From Litsea cubeba (Eukaryota; Streptophyta; Magnoliopsida; Laurales; Lauraceae): 64,000 nt of DNA. Location: assembly GCA_012931725.1 (NCBI GenBank), contig CM022949.1, positions 3,879,934 through 3,943,933 of the forward strand, in the 5' to 3' direction. Both the position numbers and the translations under genes were made by a program. A model generated the notes under the pieces. That model was not told where the DNA came from, searched no databases, and saw only the letters and a list, made by a program, of their open reading frames with translations. Positions 11,670 to 23,600 of this stretch are shown here, piece by piece (position 1 is the first letter of the stretch; each line of letters starts with the position of its first letter).

Positions 11670-14600
11670 GCCAGTTCCAATCATCTCTACAACAATCTTC
11701 ACTTCATCTGCTTCGATTCCTTTTTACTCTTCTTAGATCCTTATCTTCTCGCGTCTTTCTTTTTGATCTTCGCAATATGATGTTCATTGACGCATTCTCA
11801 TCGATGGTCAAATGCATAGATACGTGGGGGAATTGTTGAAAGCGTTTGATTTGTAGATTAGGGTTTGTTGATATGTCCCCGACACTGCAGATTTTATAAA
11901 CTTCCGTTAGTTTTGTTTCTGGCTATGTGAACAAATGCATGATGGATGGTTTAATGAGAAGGGTCATGTAATGATTACATGTCTCAGTACCCCTCAAGTT
12001 TTTTTTTTTTTTTTGAAGGATCATGATATTATCACCAGACATTGATTCATGATGGTATAAAAATGAACAGGGTTGCAAAAAAAATAAAAAAAATGGTTCA
12101 ATGGTGGAAAGAAGATTGCAATATAAGAAAAAATTCAAGGAATGTTGTTTTTAAGGACAAAAAGGGCCCCTATAAAAAGAACTGAAAGAATTTTGGTGGA
12201 AAGAACTCAATGACCCCAAAATAAATTGTTTGAAAAACATTGTAAATGAGTACAATGGATTCTTGACAAGTCCAAGGGTGACAAAATCACCACTTTTCAT
12301 GTACTAGATAGAGACCCCCCTCCCCCCAAAATACAGATACAGACAGACAGCAAACATGCAGAGTTTTTTTTTTTTTTTCCTTTCTTGTTTGTATTTTATA
12401 TGTAGGTATGGTGGACTTGGTTGGTTTTTCTGAGAAAAACTCTTTCAGCCTGCCCCATATTAGTTGGGGTAAGGTTCTGTTGATTGTATTCAAGGTCCTT
12501 ATTTTCTACTGCATAATGAAAACCTCCTTTGTTAGACTGACATAATGGTTTAACTGTTTCTATGTCATTGACCTGAAATAAAATACCTTCTTACTTGTGC
12601 AGGGGACTTGTTCATCAAAATGGGCTCTATCATCGAGCTGTTCATATATGGATTTTTTCAGAGAGTACTCAAGAGTTGCTTCTGCAGCGTCGTGCAGACA
12701 GCAAAGATTCATGGGCAGGGCTGTGGGATGTCTCTAGTGCTGGTCATATATCTGCTGGTGATACATCCCTTCTAACAGCCAGGTAGCTAGATAAATCAAA
12801 GAAATTATATGCATGACTGGTGTTTTCTTGGTGGGAGTTTAGCACTGATCCTTCAGTGAAGGTTCTTTCATTAGCATCATTATGGTGTAACTACTAAAGG
12901 TCTCATCAAGTGTGCGTACATTCTTCTTTGCTTCATACTGCAAATGATGAACTTAAAAAAAAAAAAGAAAAAAAAAATGAGAGCAGTGCAAATCACTATT
13001 ATATCAATCCAACTTATTTAATTGGGTTTCCTTATCTTCCTAAATTCCATTGCTCCTTTTTTTTTTTTTTATTATGAGGAATGTGTCTGTGTATGCGCGC
13101 GTGCACATAAAATTATCTAGAGGCTGGACATTTTATCCTAAAAGTGGTTGGCTTCTGAGGGCCATATCGGTCCATCTATCATCCATTCGATCCCCTCACT
13201 ACTCTTGTGAATTGACACACTCTCATCAGTGCATTAGTCTCACTTGATTGACATGCATCTGAGTAGGCTTGGACTTGTTGCATAATTTACACGCGCGTGT
13301 TAGGAGGCCACCTAAGATCAATCCATCCCTCTTCACACTCGTTAACCCATGTGAATAATCGATCACCTTGCATTGAAATTGATTCGACTTGTTACTCCCC
13401 TTTGATTGACACACATCCTAGCAGCCTCCACAAGCTGGACCAAATTTATCTTGAAAGAGGTCTTTGCTCTTTGGATAATTTTTGAAGGGCAAGATTCTAG
13501 TATTTGCCAAGTTGGAGACTTAATGTTAACTTGGCTGAGTTGATAGCTGCCATGTCAAGTTCAGTACGACCTAATCTCAGAACAGAATCATTCTCCATGT
13601 GGCTTATTCTCATAATAGAAATATTCTCAGCCTTGCAATGGTGCTAAACAAGAGCCAAGATTCCAACTAGGCAGAAGTTTTGGCAATTTTGTAAGCTCTA
13701 AGTAGCTATTCGTCTTCATTTAAGGAGAGATTAGTGGAAAATTATTCTTCTAATGCCATTCTTGGGTGTCATATTCAGATGGGGGACCTTGAAAATTCCA
13801 TTTTTACCTTAAGGTTGTTTGCCATTTATTCTTGAGATGGGAAAATGGGGTTTATACATGTAAATGTTATGCATGTTATATATTGATGCAGTCCGGTCCC
13901 TATCCAAGACAGGGACCCGCAACCGCAAACCTTGACGGACCCAACTGATGGGGTCCACATGTGCCTCACGTTTCTTAATTTTCTAGATTAGTAATATTAC
14001 TTAGTTTGCTTGCTTTCTATTTTTATTGTTAATTAGAATTAGTAGCTTTCCTCATTAGCAGACATTATGCTCTATATATACAGAAGAGCCCTAATGTAAT
14101 TTTCATGCTTATTATCAATAAATCCAAATTATCTTTGTGAGTTACTCTCGTGTGTTATGGTTGGTGCTGTGTCTTAGGGCTAGAATCCACCTTGGATTCG
14201 ATCAATCCTTCGGGAGATTGATCTATCAATCTCTGGCTGCGTCAATTGGTATCAGAGCCTAAGCGATTGCCGGGGAGACGCCTGTCCTTTCCGGATTTTC
14301 TCTCATCACTTCCGTCCAACATTTCTCTTCCACCCACCACTATCGACACATCCCAAACCCACCAAACCTTCCCACATTCCAAAACCCCGACCCCTGAGGC
14401 CCTCCAAAAATCCAGCCACCGAAAACCCACCCTTTTGCAAAACACTGCCGACCCCAACTCTCCCACAGAAAGTCTTCTCCAAGCATTACCCAAATCCCAG
14501 ACTCCCAGCACCATCGCACCGCTTGCCCAAATCCCGAAACCCTAAAATCCCGACACCCTAATTCCCTAACCCAAAACCCCAGTGCACTCCCCTTCCTCTC

Positions 14601-17600
14601 CCAGCATCAACAAGCCAAACCCTACCCCAAAATTCTCCCTGAACCCAATTTCCCCAAATTGAGAACCCCAGACCCACTGTCACGATTCCAGACCCAACAT
14701 CCCGCTACCACAGTTCACCCCTCTGCCTTCCTTTTCCAACCTCGTCAAAAAAACCCATCCCAGAGAAAAACAAAAAAAATATAGAAGAGAGAGGAGGAGT
14801 TCCGAGTTGGAAGCATACCTTGCACCGACGACGAGCACACAGCAGCGCCTTGCCGACGACGAGCACACAGCCGACGAGCACACAGCAGCGCCTTGATCTT
14901 TACTGCAACTCCATCTTCATCGCAGCACGGCAGCACCCCTCCTCCACGCCCCACCGCCGACGTCACGAACTGCGTGTATCGCCCAGGCCAGCCCGTCTTC
15001 TTCCTCTCATTCTTCAAGTTGAAGGTATGCAGCAGCCCTAATCATCCCTTTTATTTTCTCTGCGCACAGAGCCCGAGCAGAAGAGAAGCTTTTCCTTCAC
15101 ACGTGTGTCTAGGCAGCACTGCACTGGGCCTGACCTGCAGTCTGGGCCTGAACTGATTCCGACCTGAACCAGCCCACTAGCAGCAAAAAAAATGCAGATT
15201 TTTTGGTCTGCGCCCATGGCTACTCGCACCGGGCAAAATTTTCGTGGCAGACTCTCTGACATTCAGCGCGATGATTGCATAAGAGATTTATATGAACGGG
15301 TCGACGCATTACAACTCACTGTCGATGAACTTGCTAAACCCCTTTCAAACCCTCATGGCGAATCTTCCAGCACTTCTGGTGCACATTCTCACCAATTGGA
15401 ACATATTCCCCGAGAATCAATTCAAGAATTCTTTCAACGTCTCTTTGCAGACCAGGGCGCTGACAATTTACCACCCGGTCCGCGCCAAGATGATCTCTCG
15501 CGGAAAATCAAATTAGAGGTTGCTGATTTTTCTGGTCAAGGTGATGCTCGCGCCCTTCTTGATTGGCTTACTTCAATTGAGGATTATTTCACTTGGTATC
15601 ATATTGAAGATCCTCAACGAGTCGCTTTTGTCAAGATGAAGTTAAAAGGTCCTGGTCGAATTTGGTGGAAAAATATTGATGTCCACAATGTGCAAATGGG
15701 TCGCCCTCCTATTACACGTTAGGAAATTATGAAAGAACGACTGGAAGATAAGTTCTTGCCTTCTGACTACATTGATTCATTTAATAGCGAGCTTATCAAT
15801 CTTCAGCAAGGCTCTATGACCATAGATGAATACACTCATAAGTTCCATGAGCTTTGTATTCGATGCAAGTCTAATGAAGATGATCGCTTGATGGTCACCC
15901 GTTATCGAGAAAGATTGCGTCCAGATATACAGGATAAACTGGCCGTATTTGACTTCGCTACTGTTGATGCAATTTCTAGCAAGGCACGACGCGTTGAGCA
16001 AACGCTGCGTCAGCACATTGGGCGACGTTTCGGTAACCAAGCCGGGGAGCCCTACAAAAAAGGTCCCGATTCTACTTTCAATCGGACTCCACAGCAAGGG
16101 TTACGACCACCTCCAAACCAACTACAGAACCAACTCCAAAGGCAGCCACAAGCTCCACCACAGGGTCCACAGAATCCTCAGCTCAATCAGAAGTGGACAA
16201 CAAATCAGAATAATGCTAGAAGCACTGGGATAACCGCTAAGCGCGACATTGTCTGTCATTCTTGCAAAAATCGGGGTCATTATGCTAGAGAATGTCCTCA
16301 CAGGAATCTGCATTGTGATGGTGAACCTTATGATGACAATCAGTATGATGAGGAAATAGAAATGGAGAAACCTGATGCACAACTTCCACAAGAACCAGAG
16401 TCCGCACTTGAGGTCTACACAGCTGATGATGACAGTCCATTACTTTTCCTTCACCGCCGCCTATTGGTTGCAGATGGTATTGAAGAAGACGATGAAAACC
16501 AAGCTCCTATTTTCCGAACAAGAGTCACTTGTAAAGGAAGAGCTTGCAATGCCATCATTGATGGTGGAAGTGCTATGAGTGTCATATCCAAAGAAGCAGT
16601 TGATAAACTTCAGTTGCCAACTATAAAGCACCCGAGACATTACAGAGTTGCATGGGTAAATGATTATTCAATTCCCGTCAACCGCCAGTGCATTGTTCCC
16701 TTGAAGATGGGCTCGTATGAAGATAATGTCAAGTGTGATGTTATTCCGATGAATGTTGCCCACATCTTATTTGGCAGGCCTTGGCTGAGGCGCTTGAAAG
16801 TCATCACTGATCATTTGGATAACACCTACACTTTCAAATGGAATGGACGCCGAATTCAATTGAAGCCCATGGAAACTCCATTCTCTGTAAAGCAATCTAC
16901 TCATACTGCCTCTCCTCACATCCTCACCATGCGCAAATTTGATGTTGAAAGTCAAGAGCAAGGTGTGATATTTGCTTTGGTTACCAGACAGGTGACCGAA
17001 TCAAGTACAAACTCCACGCCATCCCCTCCCCAAGAGGTACAACCATTGCTCGATGAATTTTCTGATTTAATTCCTGATGGGCTTCCAAATGAATTGCCAC
17101 CAATGCGAGACATCCAGCAATCTTCGTGCTTATCGGATGAGTCCTTCCGAACATGCTGAACTCAAGAAACAAGTTGATGATCTATTGCTACGGGGATATA
17201 TTCGGGAAAGCTTAAGTCCATGTGCCGTACCCGCTCTCCTCACACCAAAGAAGGATGGAAGCTGGCGTATGTGCGTGGATAGTCGTGCCATCAATAAAAT
17301 CACTGTAAAGTATCGTTTTCCTATCCCTAGACTTGATGATATGCTTGATCTAATAACTAGTGCTTCTGTTTTTTCTAAAATTGATCTTCGTAGTGGTTAT
17401 CATCAAATTAGAATCAGGCCAGGTGATGAATGGAAGACAGCCTTTAAAACTAAAGATGGTCTTTATGAATGGCTTGTTATGCCTTTTGGTCTTTCTAATG
17501 CTCCTAGCACATTCATGCGTGTTATGAATCAATTACTCAACCCGTTTATTGGAAAGTTCGTTGTTGTCTACTTCGATGATATCTTGATTTATAGTAAATC

Positions 17601-20600
17601 CAAACGGGAGCATCTTGATCACTTGAAGAGCATATTTGAACTTCTTCGCCGGGAACGCTTCTATGCTAATCTGAAGAAGTGTACTTTTATGAGCCATTCT
17701 GTGATTTTCCTTGGCTTTGTTGTCTCTTCTAAGGGTATCGCAATGGACCCATCCAAGATTCAAGCTATCCTCGATTGGCCTATTCCACAAACTCTCACTG
17801 AAGTTCGTAGTTTTCACGGACTTGCTACTTTCTATAAAAGGTTCATTCGAGATTTCAGCAGTATTATGGCTCCAATCACTAATTGTATGAAACAGGGTGA
17901 ATTTAAATGGACAAGTGCAGCAACTAGTGCATTTGGCGAAATCAAGAGCATGATCGCGGAAGCCCCTGTCCTTCGACTTCCAGTTTTTAACAAAGTCTTT
18001 GAAGTTGCTTGTGATGCTTCTCAGGTCGGCATTGGAGGAGTTCTTAGCCAAGAAGGTCGCCCGATTGCATTTTTTAGCGAAAAACTCCCCGATGCCAAAC
18101 GCCGATATTCTATTTATGATCTCGAATTCTACGCCGTTGTGCAAGCATTGCGACATTGGCGTCATTACTGAGTTGGCAACGACTTTGTCTTATATTCCGA
18201 TCACGAGGCATTGAAGCATATTCAGTCCCAACAACATGTTAGTGATCGTCGAATTAAATGGAGCTCTTTCCTTCAACAATTTACATTCAGTCTCCGACAT
18301 AAAGCTGGCAAAGAAAATATGGTAGCTGATGCTTTGAGTCGTCGGAAACATCTCCTCACTACTATGGCAGTCACTGTAATAGGTTTTGACCAAATAAAGC
18401 AGGCATATACAAATGACAAGGATTTCGGAATAATCTATGCGGATTTTCTTAACGGCAACAAGGACAAACACCCTCATTACAGCATACATGATGGATTCTT
18501 ATTCCGAGGTAACAAACTTTGCCTCCCTGCTACTTCTATTCGAGAATATGTTGTTCGTGAATTACATTCTGGAGGTTGTAGTGGTCATTTGGGACGTGAC
18601 AAGACACTCGCTCTCGTGGATGATCGTTTCTATTGGCCGCGCATGCGGGTTCTTGTTATCAGCCTATGTGAGAGATGTCGCACCTGTCAATTGGCTAAAG
18701 GCAACAAGAAGAATACAGGTTTATATCAGCCATTGCCTCTTCCTAATGCACCATGGGAAAATATCAGTATGGATTTTGTGTTAGGACTTCCAAAGACTGT
18801 ACGGAGAGTTGATTCCATCTTTGTTGTTGTTGATCATTTTTCTAAAATGGCACATTTCATTCCATGCAACACAACATCTGATGCTTATAAGGTAGCTCAA
18901 CTATTCTTCAAAGAGGTTGTCCGTCTTCATGGCATCCCCAAAACAATCGTTTCAGATCGTGACACTAAATTTATGAGTTACTTTTGGAAGACTTTGTGGA
19001 TGACAGCAAAAACAAAGCTTCACTTCTCTACTGCTTATCATCCGCAGACTGATGGCCAAACTGAAGTTGTTAATAGAAGCCTTGGCCAATTGTTACGATG
19101 CCTTGTACGTGATCATATTACTACATGGGATCAAATTCTACCTATGGCTGAATTTGCTTACAACAATTCAGTTAATCGGTCCACAGGCATCTCACCATTT
19201 GAAGCAGTCACAGGTGTTCGACCGCGCTTGCCTATTGATCTTGTCCCTTTACCTGTTGAAGCACGCCCTTGTGCTGAAGCTGATAACTTCATCAAACACA
19301 TGCAACAAATACATGATGAAGTTTGACGACATATTGCAGCCAGCAATGACAGTTACAAGGCTCATGCTGACAAACGTTGTCGTTTTCTGAGGGAGACATG
19401 GTTATGGTCCGTATTCATTCGGAAAGGTTACCCCCAGGTGCAAACAAGAAATTACATCCGCGGAATACCGTTCCATTCAAAGTGATAAAGAAGCTTAGTT
19501 CGAATGCATATACTCTCGAGTTACCTTCTGATATTGGTATCAACCCTACATTCAATGTTGCCGATCTCACTCTTTATCGTGGACATGATAATGAAGATGA
19601 TTCTGACGAGCAACTCATTACGTTACCAGCTGTTCCACCACCGCCTGATAAAATCATTGATGTTCTTGATGATCAAATTGTTTCTACTCGTCGCGGCGGC
19701 TTTCAAAAGTTCCTTGTTCGTTGGCAAAATCGGCCCGTCTCCGATGCTACTTGGATTACTGCTACCGACTTCCAGCGTCTGAATCCAGATCTTTATGAGC
19801 GCTATCAAGCGATTAACTCGCCGGAGTCGAGTTCTTTCAAGACGGGGAGAGTTGATGCAGTCCGGTCCCTATCCAAGACAGGGACTCGCAACCGCAAACC
19901 TTGACGGACCCAACTAATGGGGTCCACATGTGTCTCATGTTTCTTAATTTTCTAGATTAGTAATATTACTTAGTTTGCTTGCTTTCTATTTTTATTGTTA
20001 ATTAGAATTAGTAGCTTTCCTCATTAGCAGACATTATGCTCTATATATACAGAAGAGCCCTAATGTAATTTTCATGCTTATTATCAATAAATCCAAGTTA
20101 TCTTTGTGAGTTACTCTCGTGTGTTATGGTTGGTGCTGTGTCTTAGGGCTAGAATCCACCTTGGATTCGATCAATCCTTCGGGAGATTGATCTATCAATC
20201 TCTGGCTGCGTCATATATGGAACTGTTACACATGTGAAACACATTACCATGTTCGTTAGAATCACCATTTTCACATGAGTAAACGAGTGCATCCAACAGT
20301 TTTATATTTGTTTTGATGTTTTGGACTTTTTCACAAATTTATCAAAATCCATGAAAATTTAAGATATTAAACTAAATGCCGTGAAGCTTATCGTGAATAT
20401 GAGAATATTGAATGGTTTGGATCATAAATTGGGAGCACACAAAAGTACAGAAAATTAGATCTATAGGTTGGGTGTTTTGGACTTTTTTCATAAAGTACTT
20501 AAAATCTATGAAGATTTAAGTAATTAGTTTAAACATGCTGGGGTTTATTAGTTTAATAAACAAATTGAACGGTTTGGAATTGGATTACAAATCTGGGGTA

Positions 20601-23600
20601 AACAGGAATGAAAAAACTAAAAATGGTTGATGAGATTTGATCCCGTGACCAATTGCATAACCAAATGCAATCATCATGTGAAGCATGTACTTGTGCCTTT
20701 TTGCACGTGAGAGATGTGAGAGTTTCACACCTATTTAGTTGTGAAAGTTGCCTTATATACATACCATTTTCACACCTCATTTCCACATCACATGCGCAAT
20801 GAGTGCAACAAATATGATGATTCATAACCATTACGCATGTGAATCATTTACATATGTAAACGAATGCAAACAAACGGCCCCTAATGTAATTAAATTCTCA
20901 TCCTCTTATCTTGAGGTGACTTCTAAACATGTGAGTCTGTTCAGTTGGCTTAAGACATGGCAGATTTCTTGGCAAAGCAAGGGGTTAACTCAACTGTTTA
21001 TCCTTTTTCATCCCTTCTTTCGGTTGTGACAAAATTTTATGTCGGCTGTCAGCCTACCTAATGCAACACCCCCTCCCTTTTTTTTATTGGGATTGGCAGT
21101 AAAATTGGTGAAGAATTTATGATAACAATATTTCGTGATAGATTGGAATGGAGAAACATAATTCATGTAGCTGACCCAACATAGTTGGGACAAGGCTTAG
21201 ATGATGATGATGATCTTTTTTCATCCCGTGTGTTCTCACTCTTTATTGGTTTGGATAGAACTGAAAAATATCATTAACTATTTAGTTTAGCTTTTTTGTG
21301 AAATGAGAGAGACAGATACAGCACTTTCAGAATTGTCGAAATCTGTAGCAAATACGAAATGATGCAGAAAATAGAGATAATAAAATATTACAGTATAAAA
21401 GTATTATGTTATGTCACGTGTAACGTTCAATACTCATACTGTAGGTATGATATTTCTAATTATGATATTTAAGTATTATGTCATGTGTAAAAAATTACAG
21501 TATATCAGTATTATGTTGTATGTACTATTCAAAATATATCTCTGTAGATATGTCATTCTAAGTACAACGCCCCCTAAATCATGAGCTATTCAACATTGTG
21601 ATATTTCTAAATTCATTATTTTCATACTCAAATATCAATGTTTGGTTTATGAGCATGGTCTACTATACCATATTATTTCTGTTACGTTTATAGTTACATT
21701 GTCTATCATGATCAAAGCTGTCAACCGTTACAGTTGGAATATTGAAGCACATTTCTTAGCCTTCAAAATATCGTTGTAGTAACATCATTCAACCCTGATG
21801 ACTAGTAACTTAACTATCAGTCTGAGTGGGATCATGTTAGTACACTATTTCACTAAACCAGCCTTTATGGACTTGACATTGCTTTCTTATAATAGTTGTT
21901 TTAGTTGTAGATCATATTTAACACATCCACTTTTGGATCCATGTTCCGTTTATTATTAGGAGGGAGCTTTTGGAAGAACTTGGAGTGAATCTTCCGAAGG
22001 ATGCATTTGAATTGATATTTGTGTTTCTTCAAGAGTGGTTGGTTTCTGACTTCTCTTTTGATATTAACTCTGCTTGTTTTGTTTTAACATTTTTCATATT
22101 GAACTTTAGAAATGTAACTGCTTGCTGTTTTCATTAATGAAAGTAGTCATTCAAAAAAAAAAAAAAAAAAAAAAAATCTGTCTGTATCCTGTATTACTAA
22201 ATCGTAGTGAATATCATAGTTGTCAATTCTGTTCCGGTTCCGGTTGCCGTTCTGGTTTGACCCTGTTATTGAACGTTTTGGCATTCCGGTCAATTCCTGT
22301 ATTCCGTTCCGGAAAAGACGCCATTCATAAGGAAAAAACAAATATAAAAGAATACCAAAAAATGGAAAAAAATAGTTGAATGTTAAAATAATACTAAAAA
22401 TGCATACTTGCGCCACTTAAATTAAAGTACACTATACGATTGACCATTTTGTAGTTTTCACTACATGTGAATGGACGTATGAAACCTTGGCCAGAATGAG
22501 GCGTAATTGATCCAGAATTGGGACCGGAACGACCACAACGGACCGGAAACTTTTAGGGGGCCATTCTATTCCGCCCAAGGCTAATTCCATAACATTCCGG
22601 CCAATTCTGTCCGGAACGGAACGGAACAGAATTGACCACTATGGTGAATATATTTCGTACAAATTACAATGCGCAAGAGTGTTACTTGTTTGCCATTTGT
22701 TGTTATAATTGGAGAATACTTGTCAAATCTTCTTCCTGCTAGTTGACTTTCCATTTAGATTCATGTATGTAATTTGTTACAAAACAAAATGGTGCGAGCT
22801 AGAGGCAATCATTAATTTTTCATGGATCCCCATAAACAAGAGGTTTTCATTTGTCCGATGTTGTGTAATCTTTACATGCTTGTATTTCTATTGACTTGAG
22901 TAATATCAGGTGTGTAGCTATCCTGTGGGCCCACATGGATGTTTGACAATCATGGGAATAGGTGTGTGTCACACCCACTGGCCCTCCGGGTGTGTCACAC
23001 CCACTGGCCCTCCGGGAATATCTCCGAATTTCGGGGCGTGGCGGGTGCGGGGTCTGCAAGTTATGGCTATTTTGCCCCACACCGAATCCCACAGGATATC
23101 ACGTGTGAGGATGTGCACAATTTCCATCATATGACATTATATTTCAGCGAAAGCTTAAAGATCCAGTGGTATCAAATAATATAGCATATAAGGTATCCCA
23201 TGAAAGATAAAAAGGATGTTAGAGCATAATCAGTCCGTAAAATGTTCAATCATTATTACATGTTTTTATCAAGTCTAAGCCTCAACTGAAAATACTAGCA
23301 TTAGCTCTCAAAACAACAATCTCTAGGGCTGCAACCTGCAAGATATCGCCCTCACGTAGGTAGACATCTAAATAATGTCATCTGGGGTCCACTCGTCGGC
23401 CGCTGTGTCCTCCGGCGTCACATCCTCCAGGATAAGGTTGGAGGCAATGTCTCCTACAACGACAAGGGTAACAAGTTAGAGCAATTAAGCAAATATAATA
23501 ACATATGCATGTTGCATCAAATGTAGAGTTAATGACAAGTAGATCATAAGAGAGTAATAAGCATGAATATCTAGGCATGATTGTACAAATAAATCAATTG

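Larger units (their letters stand above)
13884..20213 (+). mobile_element. Ty3/gypsy LTR retrotransposon, chromovirus-like, inactive
   Basis: A complete 6,330-bp element. The 361-bp LTRs at 13884-14244 and 19853-20213 start TGATGC and end GTCA. They are flanked by the perfect 5-bp target duplication TATAT (13879-13883 and 20214-20218). The primer-binding site TGGTATCAGAGC at 14247-14258 fits initiator tRNA-Met. A purine-rich tract (GACGGGGAGAG) precedes the 3' LTR. Domain order is Gag, protease, RT, RNase H, integrase and a chromodomain-like C terminus, which is the Ty3/gypsy order. By eye the two LTRs differ at 5 positions, all transitions. The clade was not determined. Confidence 0.95.

Noticed and set aside
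14246..14545. Open frames on both strands just after the 5' LTR of gypsy element 1
   Set aside because: They begin in the primer-binding site and leader, are Pro/Ser-rich by composition and match no Gag motif. Gag starts later near 15192.
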